Below the pieces are notes generated by a model. The model was not told the DNA's origin, searched no databases, and worked only from the letters and a program-made list of their open reading frames with translations. Shown here one piece after another: positions 7,751-15,026 of a stretch of DNA of 64,000 bases. The stretch lies in contig VGXS01000008.1 in the NCBI GenBank assembly GCA_016873225.1, positions 1 to 64,000 on the forward strand, given 5' to 3'. Position 1 is the first letter of the stretch; each line of letters opens with the position of its first letter. This stretch comes from Planctomycetota bacterium (lineage in GTDB: Bacteria; Planctomycetota; Planctomycetia; Gemmatales; Gemmataceae). Position numbers and translations under genes: made by a program.

Positions 7751-9451
7751 ATGCCCCTGCTCAGGCGACTTGCATCCAAAGGCCTGATCTCCGCCGCCGA
7801 CCTTCCTTCCTTGGAATCGGCGATTGGAGTATCGGGAAAGCCGCCCCACGAGGTTCTGCTCGACAAGGCCGCCCTCAAGGAAAACGACCTTCTCGATGCC
7901 TTGGCCGAGGAATTCGGTCTGGAACGGATCGACCTGGCCGGCAGGGAGGTCTCGGAATCGGTCTTGGCCCTGGTTCCAGCCAAGCTGGTTCATCGGCGGC
8001 AGGTCATGCCGATCGGCCGCGAGGATCATGTTCTCGTGGTGGCGGTTTCCAACCCCTACGACATGTACGGGCTCGACGAGATTGGCTCCATCACCCGGCT
8101 TGAAATTCGTCCCGTTCTTTCAAGCCAGAAAGAGATATCAAGGCTTATCAAGGCTCACTTCGGAGTCGGTGGAGAAACCGTTAGCGCTCTCGTGCAGGAG
8201 CGCGCCAAGGACGACGACGAAATCGAATTGCTCGAGGGGCTTGAGGCGGACGATTCCGAGGCCGCGCGCATGGCGCAGGAAGCCTCGGTCGTGAAACTGG
8301 TGAACGAGATCCTGATCGAGGCGGCCAATGAAAGGGCCAGCGACATCCATATCGAGTGTGAGGAACACGGCCTCAAGATCCGCTACCGAATCGACGGCAT
8401 CCTCCAGACCCAGAACTTCCCTCCCGAAATCAGCCGCTTTCAGGCGGCCATCATCAGCCGCCTGAAAATCATGGCCCGGCTTAACATCGCCGAGAAAAGG
8501 CTGCCCCAAGACGGCCGCATCAAGATGCGCGTCCAGGGCCGGGAAATCGATGTGCGCGTCAGCATCATCCCGATGGTGCATGGCGAAGGCATCTGCATGC
8601 GTCTTCTGGACAAGGGCCGCATGGTCTTCAACCTTGTCAGCGTTGGAATGCTGCCTGACACTTACAAGTTGTTCAAGCAGATCCTTGACCGTCCCCACGG
8701 CATCGTGCTGGTCACCGGGCCCACAGGTTCTGGCAAGTCGACCACCCTGTACAGCGCGCTCAACGAGATCAAGGACGACACGACGAAAATCATCACCGTC
8801 GAGGACCCGGTCGAATACCAGCAACCGGGCATCAGCCAGATCCAGACCCAGTCGAAGATCGGGCTGACCTTCGCGGCGGCGCTGAGGAGCATCCTGAGGC
8901 ACGACCCGGATGTCGTGCTGATCGGTGAAATGCGCGACCTCGAAACCGCCGAGAGCGCCATCCAGGCCTCGCTGACCGGCCACATGGTGTTCAGCACGCT
9001 GCACACGAACGACGCCCCCAGCGCCTTCACGCGCCTGATCGACATGGGAATCGAGCCGTTCCTGGTTTCCAGCACGGTGGAAGGCGTGATGGCCCAGCGC
9101 CTGGTGCGGACCATCTGCAAGGAATGCAAGGTCGAGTATGAACCCGATGCCTCTGATGTGCCGCCCGACTTCCCCGGGGCGGGTGGCCGGCTCACCCTTT
9201 TCAAGGGGGCCGGATGCCGGTCGTGCCGGCAGTCGGGATACCGGGGAAGGTTGGGATTGTTCGAATTGATGGTTGCCAGCGATCCGCTGCGTGAACTGAT
9301 CGTGGCGCGGGAAAACGCGATGAAGATCCGCCACCAGGCGCTGAAGGAGGGAATGATCACCCTCCGGCAGGACGGCTGGCGCAAGGTTCTCGCGGGAATG
9401 ACCACCCTTGACGAAGTCTGCCGGGTGACGGCGGGCGACATTGTGCTCTAA
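7751..9451 (+). CDS. gspE: Type II secretion ATPase GspE
   Basis: Cytoplasmic hexameric ATPase that powers pseudopilus assembly. The 566-residue protein has an MshEN/GspE-type N-domain (residues 1-150), then the arginine-bearing linker ASDIHIECEEHGLKIRYRID, the Walker A loop GPTGSGKST (residues 323-331), the Asp box ITVEDPVEYQ, Walker B VVLIGEMRD, the His box HMVFSTLHTND, and the zinc-binding CxxC pair (CKEC near 456 and CRSC near 490). All catalytic features are present. ATG 7751 has GGAG 8 nt upstream. The 124-nt gap before it holds a poor -35/-10-like pair (TTGGCT at 7682, TAGGCT at 7706) and is the likely promoter region of the whole run. PilB, the type IV pilus homologue, is the alternative name; gene order favours T2SS. 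Confidence 0.93.
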   Translation: MPLLRRLASKGLISAADLPSLESAIGVSGKPPHEVLLDKAALKENDLLDALAEEFGLERIDLAGREVSESVLALVPAKLVHRRQVMPIGREDHVLVVAVSNPYDMYGLDEIGSITRLEIRPVLSSQKEISRLIKAHFGVGGETVSALVQERAKDDDEIELLEGLEADDSEAARMAQEASVVKLVNEILIEAANERASDIHIECEEHGLKIRYRIDGILQTQNFPPEISRFQAAIISRLKIMARLNIAEKRLPQDGRIKMRVQGREIDVRVSIIPMVHGEGICMRLLDKGRMVFNLVSVGMLPDTYKLFKQILDRPHGIVLVTGPTGSGKSTTLYSALNEIKDDTTKIITVEDPVEYQQPGISQIQTQSKIGLTFAAALRSILRHDPDVVLIGEMRDLETAESAIQASLTGHMVFSTLHTNDAPSAFTRLIDMGIEPFLVSSTVEGVMAQRLVRTICKECKVEYEPDASDVPPDFPGAGGRLTLFKGAGCRSCRQSGYRGRLGLFELMVASDPLRELIVARENAMKIRHQALKEGMITLRQDGWRKVLAGMTTLDEVCRVTAGDIVL

Positions 9452-9463
9452 GGAACTCCGCCC

Positions 9464-10669
9464 ATGCCGGATTTCTCCTATGTGGCGTTGGCGGGTGGCA
9501 AACGGTCCACCGGCGTGGTTTCCGCCGCGAGCGAAAGGGAGGCGCTGGCGCAGCTTGACTCCCGGGGCATGATGGCCCTCAGGCTGGAAGCCCTCAAGAC
9601 CGCTCCCCCCGGGCAAGGCAAGTCCGTCAATGCCCGTGTGTTGGCCGCGTTTTTCTCCCAGTTGGCCGACCTTCTCCAAGCGGGCGTTCCCTTGCTTCGC
9701 AGCCTGGAACTGCTGGAACGGCAAACCTCCAACCAAGCCTTGCAGTTTGTCCTCAAGGAGGTGCGAACCAGCGTCGCGGACGGCACTGGCCTGGCCCAGG
9801 CGATGGGCAAGCATCCCAAGGTTTTCGGTGAATTGGCCGTCAGCATGGTGTTGGCGGGTCAGGAAGGCGGGTTCCTCGAGGATGTCCTCCGCCGCATCGC
9901 CGACTTCACGGAGCATCAGGAGGACATGAAGGCCAAGGTGATAGGTGCCATGGCTTATCCCGCCGTGCTTGCCGGACTTGGAACCGTGATTCTTTTGGTG
10001 CTGATCCTTTTCTTCGTCCCCAAGTTCGAGCAGGTGTTCGACAGGCTCAAGGAAAAGGGCCAAATGCCGGCCCTGACAACGGGGCTTTTGTGGGTGAGCA
10101 ACACGCTGAGCAACCCGCTGGTGTTCATACCGCTGGGGCTTGTCATTTTTCTTGGATTCGGGGCGTTTCAGGCGTGGTCATCCAGCCCCAAGGGCCGCTA
10201 TCAGCTTGACGCGCTCAGGCTCAAGGTTCCCGGTGCCGGGCGGATTTACCTGAGCCTGGCCCTGGCGCGCTTCACCCGCATATTGGGAACGATGCTGTCC
10301 AACGGCATTCCGATCCTCCAAGCCTTGAGAATCGCCAAGGATTCCACCGGCAACAGGGTCCTTGCCGAAGCCATCGAGCAATCCGCCGAGAATGTGAAGG
10401 GGGGCGACTCCCTGGCGACGCCCCTGATCAATTGCAGGTTTTTCCCTCGGGACATCGTGGAAATGGTGTCCGTTGGCGAGGAGTCCAACCAGCTGGAAAA
10501 AGTACTGGTGGATGTCGCGGACGGCCTGGAGAAACGCACCTCGAGGGAACTCGAGCTTTTCGTTCGATTGCTCGAACCGTTGATGTTGGTGGTGATGGCG
10601 GGGTTGGTCCTGCTTGTGGTGGCGGGTCTTCTTTTGCCTATCTTCCGGATGAGCAGTGTGATTGAGTAG
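9464..10669 (+). CDS. gspF: Type II secretion inner-membrane platform protein GspF
   Basis: Polytopic platform protein that links the ATPase to the pseudopilus base. The 401 residues contain two GspF/PilC cytoplasmic helical domains: the first near residues 55-180 (VLAAFFSQLADLLQAGVPLL and VSMVLAGQEGGFLEDVLRRI), the second near 255-395 (ALARFTRILGTMLSNGIPIL and EMVSVGEESNQLEKVL). Membrane segments are seen at about 160-185, 212-235 and 367-393. Length and duplicated layout match the family. The gene follows gspE by 12 nt and is surely cotranscribed with it. Confidence 0.93.
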   Translation: MPDFSYVALAGGKRSTGVVSAASEREALAQLDSRGMMALRLEALKTAPPGQGKSVNARVLAAFFSQLADLLQAGVPLLRSLELLERQTSNQALQFVLKEVRTSVADGTGLAQAMGKHPKVFGELAVSMVLAGQEGGFLEDVLRRIADFTEHQEDMKAKVIGAMAYPAVLAGLGTVILLVLILFFVPKFEQVFDRLKEKGQMPALTTGLLWVSNTLSNPLVFIPLGLVIFLGFGAFQAWSSSPKGRYQLDALRLKVPGAGRIYLSLALARFTRILGTMLSNGIPILQALRIAKDSTGNRVLAEAIEQSAENVKGGDSLATPLINCRFFPRDIVEMVSVGEESNQLEKVLVDVADGLEKRTSRELELFVRLLEPLMLVVMAGLVLLVVAGLLLPIFRMSSVIE

Positions 10670-10730
10670 AAGTCCCCTGCTCACCCGATTTTAATCGTTT
10701 GTGGGCTATAAGTGAGAATGTGTTGCTAGC

Positions 10731-10747
10731 GAACCATCCCCTGGTTC
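10731..10747 (+). promoter_or_regulatory. Hairpin abutting the gspG ribosome-binding site
   Basis: GAACCA (10731-10736) and TGGTTC (10742-10747) are perfect complements around the loop TCCCC. The AAGGAG ribosome-binding site of gspG begins at once at 10748. The 92-nt gspF-gspG gap is the only sizeable gap in the E-to-M run and also holds a TATAAG at about 10707-10712 that could be a -10 element. A hairpin here could protect a processed 5' end or tune gspG, whose product is needed in excess. This role is inferred. Confidence 0.45.
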
Positions 10748-10761
10748 AAGGAGTTTCCCCC

Positions 10762-11142
10762 GTGATCTGTGCCCCCTCCCGAATTCGCCGGAACCGGCGC
10801 CGGGCCGCCTTCACCCTCCTCGAGGTCTTGGTGGTTGTCGCCATCATCGTGATGCTCGCCGGAATGGCAGTGGGCGTCATGAGTTACCTCGAGCGGGCCC
10901 GTGAAGACACCGCGGTGATCAATGCCTCGACGGTGAAGAAGGCCCTGCTTGATTACAAGATTCGCAACGGCGATTGGCCCGGCTCCCTGAACGACCTGGT
11001 GAACGAGGGCACCCTGCGAGCCGACAACCTGATGGATCCGTGGAGGCAGATGTATCAATTCGAGCAGGGTGCGAGCGGCCGTGACGATGATGTGGTGGTT
11101 TACACGACGCACAACAACAAGAGGCTTCAATCGAAGAACTGA
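10762..11142 (+). CDS. gspG: Major pseudopilin GspG
   Basis: Main subunit of the T2SS pseudopilus, 126 residues from GTG 10762, chosen because AAGGAG sits 8 nt upstream; an upstream in-frame extension to 10699 would place 21 extra residues through the hairpin. The prepilin signal is RRRAAFTLLEVLVVVAIIVM, with Glu at mature position 5 and cleavage predicted between Ala and Phe, whereas Gly is the usual residue before the cut. The C-terminal block NLMDPWRQMYQFEQ corresponds to the family's DPWG-x-P-Y-x-Y loop. It sits second after gspF in the run, as expected. Confidence 0.88.
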   Translation: MICAPSRIRRNRRRAAFTLLEVLVVVAIIVMLAGMAVGVMSYLERAREDTAVINASTVKKALLDYKIRNGDWPGSLNDLVNEGTLRADNLMDPWRQMYQFEQGASGRDDDVVVYTTHNNKRLQSKN

Positions 11143-11145
11143 TCC

Positions 11146-11763
11146 ATGTTCCTTTCATTTCCGACAACGGGTGGGCGCGGGCCCCGGCTGAGCCGCCGGG
11201 CCTTCACCTTGTTGGAGATGATGCTTGTCATGGCTCTCGTGGCGATGCTGGCTTCCCTGATCGTGCCGGGCATCCGCAACTTCTACAAAGGGGAAAAGCT
11301 GATGGCGGCGACGGACGGCGTTCGCGCCGCCGCCGCCCAGGCCCGCCTCCACGCCATTGACGAGGGCATCCCTTACCGGCTGAGCGTTGTCCCCGGCAGG
11401 GGCAATTACCGGGCGGCGCCCGATACCAGCGAGGCTTGGAACCAGGGCGCCCAAGGCGAATATCCGACGATCGAGGGAGTGGTTCCTCCCGACATCGCCC
11501 TGAGGGTTCAATCCCAGGGGCAATCGATCTCGGTCGATTCCGACGAGGAATCGGCGGTCTCCTTCGAATTGGGCGATGTGCCCGAGGACGCCTGGTCCGT
11601 GGTGGCCGTGTTCCGGCCCGACGGCACGGCGGACAGGACCGTTGAGATCATCTGCAGCACCGCCCACAGCCTGCCACTTTCAATCACCCTCAGGGGATTG
11701 ACGGGCACGACATCCGTCCGTCGGCTCGGACCGGGGGCGACTCCCCAGCAGGGTGCCCCATGA
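11146..11763 (+). CDS. gspH: Minor pseudopilin GspH-like
   Basis: A 205-residue prepilin with the N-methylation signal SRRAFTLLEMMLVMALVAML (Ala before the cut, Glu at mature position 5) followed by a beta-rich periplasmic domain that includes VRAAAAQARLHAIDEGIPYR, the region following the N-terminal helix in GspH/FimT pseudopilins. It starts 3 nt after the gspG stop and its last 4 nt (ATGA) contain the next start, so translation is coupled. The naming rests on order and size; H and I minor pseudopilins are hard to tell apart by sequence alone. Confidence 0.78.
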   Translation: MFLSFPTTGGRGPRLSRRAFTLLEMMLVMALVAMLASLIVPGIRNFYKGEKLMAATDGVRAAAAQARLHAIDEGIPYRLSVVPGRGNYRAAPDTSEAWNQGAQGEYPTIEGVVPPDIALRVQSQGQSISVDSDEESAVSFELGDVPEDAWSVVAVFRPDGTADRTVEIICSTAHSLPLSITLRGLTGTTSVRRLGPGATPQQGAP

Positions 11764-12560
11764 GACAAGCAGTTCCCCGCTTGGCCCGGCGAAAAGGCAT
11801 GAGCCTGCTGGAACTGATTGTTTCAACGGCCATCTTTTTTCTCTCGCTTGTGGCCATTTACAGCCTCCTTGACATCAGCCAGAGGAGCGGGATCCGCGCC
11901 CGCCAAAGGGGCCAGGCGTTGCGGGTGTGCCAGGCGCGCCTGGCGGAACTCACGGCCGGCGTGCTTCCGCTTGAATCAGGCAACGGCAATGACGAGCAGG
12001 CCGCCGACTATCAGTGGCAGATCTCGATTGAGAACCAGGCTGACGCGGGTGGAACGCTCGTGAAGGCGACCGTTGTCGCCTTTCACGCCAATGAACCCAG
12101 GGACAGCCGTGTGTCGCTCACACAAATCCTGCTGGATCCGGCTTTTGTCGGCAGCCTCATGGACGCCGTGCCCGATCCCGCGCTTGCCAGTTCAACCGAG
12201 GAGCCGACGGACGCTTCCGCCGGTTCATCGGGTGCCAGCGCCGGGTCGTCATCCGCGGGTGGCACGGGAGGCTCCGGAGGCGGCAGTGCCTCGGGAGGAT
12301 CCAGTTCCCGTTCCTCGGGCACATCGGGCGGTTCCAACCGGGGAACTTCCTCCGGAACCACGGGCAGTGGAGGATCCTCCGGTTCCGGCTCGGGCTCTAG
12401 CGGTGGTGCCGCCGGCGCGGGAAGCGGCGCCGCCACGGGTGGGGCGGGGTCAACCGGTCGTGGAACATCTTCCGGGGGAACTTCACCGGCCTCCGGAGGT
12501 TCCACCGGTGGCGGTTCCTCAGGTGGATCACGCGGCGGAACCGCGGGGGGTGGCCGATGA
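11760..12560 (+). CDS. gspI: Minor pseudopilin GspI-like with long Ser/Gly-rich tail
   Basis: Residues 1-145 form a normal pseudopilin: RRKGMSLLELIVSTAIFFLS is the prepilin signal (Gly before the cut, Glu at position 5), followed by a small periplasmic domain. Residues about 145-266 are a low-complexity tail of Gly, Ser, Ala and Thr with scattered Arg, absent from standard GspI (about 120-130 residues). The tail is in frame and followed directly by coupled gspJ, so it is translated. It overlaps gspH and gspJ by 4 nt each. The tail could be a flexible, sticky or glycosylated extension near the pseudopilus tip; that is inference. Confidence 0.78.
   Translation: MRQAVPRLARRKGMSLLELIVSTAIFFLSLVAIYSLLDISQRSGIRARQRGQALRVCQARLAELTAGVLPLESGNGNDEQAADYQWQISIENQADAGGTLVKATVVAFHANEPRDSRVSLTQILLDPAFVGSLMDAVPDPALASSTEEPTDASAGSSGASAGSSSAGGTGGSGGGSASGGSSSRSSGTSGGSNRGTSSGTTGSGGSSGSGSGSSGGAAGAGSGAATGGAGSTGRGTSSGGTSPASGGSTGGGSSGGSRGGTAGGGR
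12192..12553 (+). repeat. Gly/Ser-rich low-complexity coding repeat in gspI
   Basis: The DNA here is a run of imperfect, degenerate units of the type ggnggntcnnccggn that encode only Gly, Ser, Ala, Thr and a few Arg, Pro and Asn residues. A shorter relative lies in gspK at 14233-14400, and a Thr-Asp-Ser-Ser-Gly-Ser repeat lies in gspJ near 12865-12912. Three neighbouring minor pseudopilin genes thus carry similar inserts. Confidence 0.8.
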
Positions 12561-13453
12561 CGCCCCGCCGCGCGAACCGCCATGGTTTCACGCTCATCGA
12601 GTTGCTGCTTTCCGTGGCGATTTGCATGGTCTTGCTCGGAGGGCTCTATTTCGCCGTTGACATCCAGGTGAAGACGACCCGCTCCGGCCGCGAGATCGTT
12701 GACGAGGAGATGGTGGCCCGCGCCGTGCTTGATTTGATTTCCCGCGACATCGAGTCGACCATCACCCTCAATCACCCGTTCAAGTTCAGAAAAGGGAACG
12801 CGACTTTCGCCAGCAACACTTCAAGCGCTGAACAGTCAACGCAAGACAGCTCATCCAGCGGAACCGGTTCCACCGATTCCAGCGGTTCCACGGATTCAAG
12901 CGGATCGACAGGCGATGCCAGCGAGGAGACGCCGGCCACTTCGGTCTACCTGCCTCCCGGGGTGGTAGGTTTTCCTGACGCGATGAACCTTTACAGCCGC
13001 AAGGCGCCGGTGCTCACCGATCCCAAGAACGCCCTGGGCGGGCCGGGCGGGCAAGGTGACTTGCGCCGAGTGTGCTACTACATGGCTCGTCTTGGCACTC
13101 CCGAGGAAGCCCTCGTGCGGTATGAAGTGACCCAACCGCTATCGGCGCAGGGCCTCGACACGGGGTTGATGCCGCAGGACGACGCGGCACCCATCGTCGC
13201 CGAAGAGGTCCGCGCCGTGCGATTCTTCTACCATTCCGGGCCTGGCGGTTCATGGGTGGAGCAGTGGGACAGCCGTTCCCTCGATTACGACGATCTCACG
13301 CCCGTGGGGCCACCTCGCGCGGTGCGGGTGGAAGTGGACATTGAAATGCCCGCCAGACCGGGCAAGGATCCGGTCTCCAGGACATACTCGCGAATTGTCG
13401 TCATTCCCACGGGAAATGTCCCCTCGATCCAGACACGGCCGGAGGGAAGCTGA
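12557..13453 (+). CDS. gspJ: Minor pseudopilin GspJ-like
   Basis: A 298-residue prepilin with the signal NRHGFTLIELLLSVAICMVL (Gly before the cut, Glu at position 5) and a periplasmic domain with SRDIESTITLN early on and AVRVEVDIEMPARPG near the end, the VRV(E) strand pattern common in GspJ. Residues about 87-123 are a Ser/Thr/Asp/Gly-rich insert with a repeated TDSSGS unit. It overlaps gspI by 4 nt and its stop overlaps the gspK start by one base. GspJ forms part of the pseudopilus tip with GspI and GspK. Confidence 0.8.
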   Translation: MTPRRANRHGFTLIELLLSVAICMVLLGGLYFAVDIQVKTTRSGREIVDEEMVARAVLDLISRDIESTITLNHPFKFRKGNATFASNTSSAEQSTQDSSSSGTGSTDSSGSTDSSGSTGDASEETPATSVYLPPGVVGFPDAMNLYSRKAPVLTDPKNALGGPGGQGDLRRVCYYMARLGTPEEALVRYEVTQPLSAQGLDTGLMPQDDAAPIVAEEVRAVRFFYHSGPGGSWVEQWDSRSLDYDDLTPVGPPRAVRVEVDIEMPARPGKDPVSRTYSRIVVIPTGNVPSIQTRPEGS

Positions 13454-15015
13454 TGATCCCGCGGAGTCGGATGCAGGCTGTTTCCCCCCGAAGGAAGGCA
13501 TTCGTCCTCCTCACGGTGCTGGTTGTCGTCGCGTTCCTCGCGCTGGCGGCCTACCGCTACAACGACCTGATGACGGCCGAATATCTTGCTTCAGCCGGCG
13601 CGCACCGGGCGGCGCAGTCGCGCGCCCTGGCCGAATCGGGAATCTTTGTCGTCCTGGGAAAGCTCGCCGCCGGGGAATCACTTCCTCAGGGCCCCCAGCA
13701 GGTTGAGCTTGATCCTCAAATCCCGGGGCTGACCGGATCGTACGAGCTAGTCGAATACGATGAGGAGTCTTCCCGCTGGAACATCAACGGCCTAATGGAC
13801 CAGGATTCCTCCGGCGGAGCCCTCAAGAAGGTTCTGGAGAGGGCCCAATCGGCCATACCCGACCTCGATTCCACCATCATCTCTTCCATCATTGATTGGC
13901 TTGACCAGGACGACGAAGTTTCGGACCAAGGCGCCGAAAACCAGTACTACATGGCCCTTGAATCCCCCTACCGGTGCAAGAACGGGCCCCTCGACACCAT
14001 GGATGAACTTCTTCTCGTGAAGGGAGTCAGCCGCGAACTGCTCGACGGCAACGGCATTTCCCCGGGCCTCAAGGGATTGTTCACGGCCAACGGGCGGAAT
14101 GTGAACTACGACCCCGCCGATGCCACAATCGTCCACCCCAACAGCATCGACCTGGCCACGCTTGAGGAGCAACTCAACCTGAATTTCAGCAATGAGGTCC
14201 TGACACAATTCATCCTGGCCTACAGGCTCTATGGCGGGTCGTCATCACGGTCGGTGCCCATGCCGGGCCCATCCGGCGGTTCCTCCGGGTCGGGAGGGGG
14301 CTCGGGCTCCGGCGGTTCCTCGGGATCGGGTGGATCTTCCGGCAGGGGTGGTTCCGGGTCGGGACGCGGGGGCGCCGCGCCGGCGCCAACCCCGGTGGAT
14401 CCATTGACGCTCGTCAAGCAGCAGATCGACAAGGACAAGCAACCGAATTTCTTCAGGCGCCTCAAGAAGGTAAGTTCGATCTTCGATCTCGCGGCCGCCA
14501 GCGTTTCCGTCACGGTCCAGAACGGCCGGCAATCGATGACGGTTCCACTGCCCAGCCCGCTGAAGGATTCCGCCTTCGCCATGGAGATGCTGCCCCAGTT
14601 GTTCAGCTACATGAGTACGGCGCCCGAACCGACATCCGCCGAGGAGGTCGAGAGGCCGGCGAGGCTGAATGTGAACACCGCGCCCGCCGAAGTCCTGGCC
14701 CTGTTGCCCGACCTTGAACCATCCGACATTGAGTTGATCGTGGGAAGCCGACCGGCGGCCGATGATCCATCGGGAGCCACCCTGGCCTGGCTTTACACCA
14801 AGGCCCAGGTGTCTCCCAGCAAGCTGGCCAAGCTGGAAAAATACCTGACCACGCGCCCGACGGCGGTGCGTGTTCGGGTGTCGGCCACGGTGAAGGGATC
14901 CAAGGCGGCCTCCCTGCTGGAAGCCACGATCGACCTCGGCGGCCCGCGGCCACGCATCACCGGCGTGCGCGACCTGACCGACCAGGCATCCACCCTGCTT
15001 CCGCGGGCCAACTGA
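13453..15015 (+). CDS. gspK: Minor pseudopilin GspK with Gly/Ser-rich insert
   Basis: GspK is the large minor pseudopilin that caps the tip. After RRKAFVLLTVLVVVAFLALA (prepilin-like signal with Thr, not Glu, at mature position 5, as expected for GspK) come the landmarks of the family: AESGIFVVLGKLAAG, SRWNINGLMD, IIDWLDQDDEVSDQGAENQY (acidic, calcium-binding type loop), MDELLLVKGVSRELLDG, and near the end RLNVNTAPAEVLALLPDLEP, a helix-hairpin-helix-like segment. Residues about 261-316 are an inserted Gly/Ser/Arg/Pro-rich linker, which accounts for most of the extra length (520 against roughly 320). GGAGG lies 7 nt before the ATG. Confidence 0.87.
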   Translation: MIPRSRMQAVSPRRKAFVLLTVLVVVAFLALAAYRYNDLMTAEYLASAGAHRAAQSRALAESGIFVVLGKLAAGESLPQGPQQVELDPQIPGLTGSYELVEYDEESSRWNINGLMDQDSSGGALKKVLERAQSAIPDLDSTIISSIIDWLDQDDEVSDQGAENQYYMALESPYRCKNGPLDTMDELLLVKGVSRELLDGNGISPGLKGLFTANGRNVNYDPADATIVHPNSIDLATLEEQLNLNFSNEVLTQFILAYRLYGGSSSRSVPMPGPSGGSSGSGGGSGSGGSSGSGGSSGRGGSGSGRGGAAPAPTPVDPLTLVKQQIDKDKQPNFFRRLKKVSSIFDLAAASVSVTVQNGRQSMTVPLPSPLKDSAFAMEMLPQLFSYMSTAPEPTSAEEVERPARLNVNTAPAEVLALLPDLEPSDIELIVGSRPAADDPSGATLAWLYTKAQVSPSKLAKLEKYLTTRPTAVRVRVSATVKGSKAASLLEATIDLGGPRPRITGVRDLTDQASTLLPRAN

Positions 15016-15026
15016 GGATATCTCCC

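Noticed and set aside
8138-10063. Minus-strand frame of 641 codons opposite gspE and gspF
   Set aside because: The plus strand encodes unmistakable GspE and GspF motifs; the opposite frame is His/Gly/Asp-rich with no domain.
7751-11142. Type IV pilus (PilB/PilC/PilA) instead of T2SS
   Set aside because: The following genes H-I-J-K-L-M with a tip-type GspK and a GspG DPW motif fit T2SS better; no pilT or pilus-type retraction ATPase is present in the window.
12192-12553. Gly/Ser-rich stretch considered as a frameshift or non-coding insertion
   Set aside because: The frame continues to a stop that overlaps the gspJ start in the usual ATGA manner, and codons stay in phase with Gly/Ser throughout.
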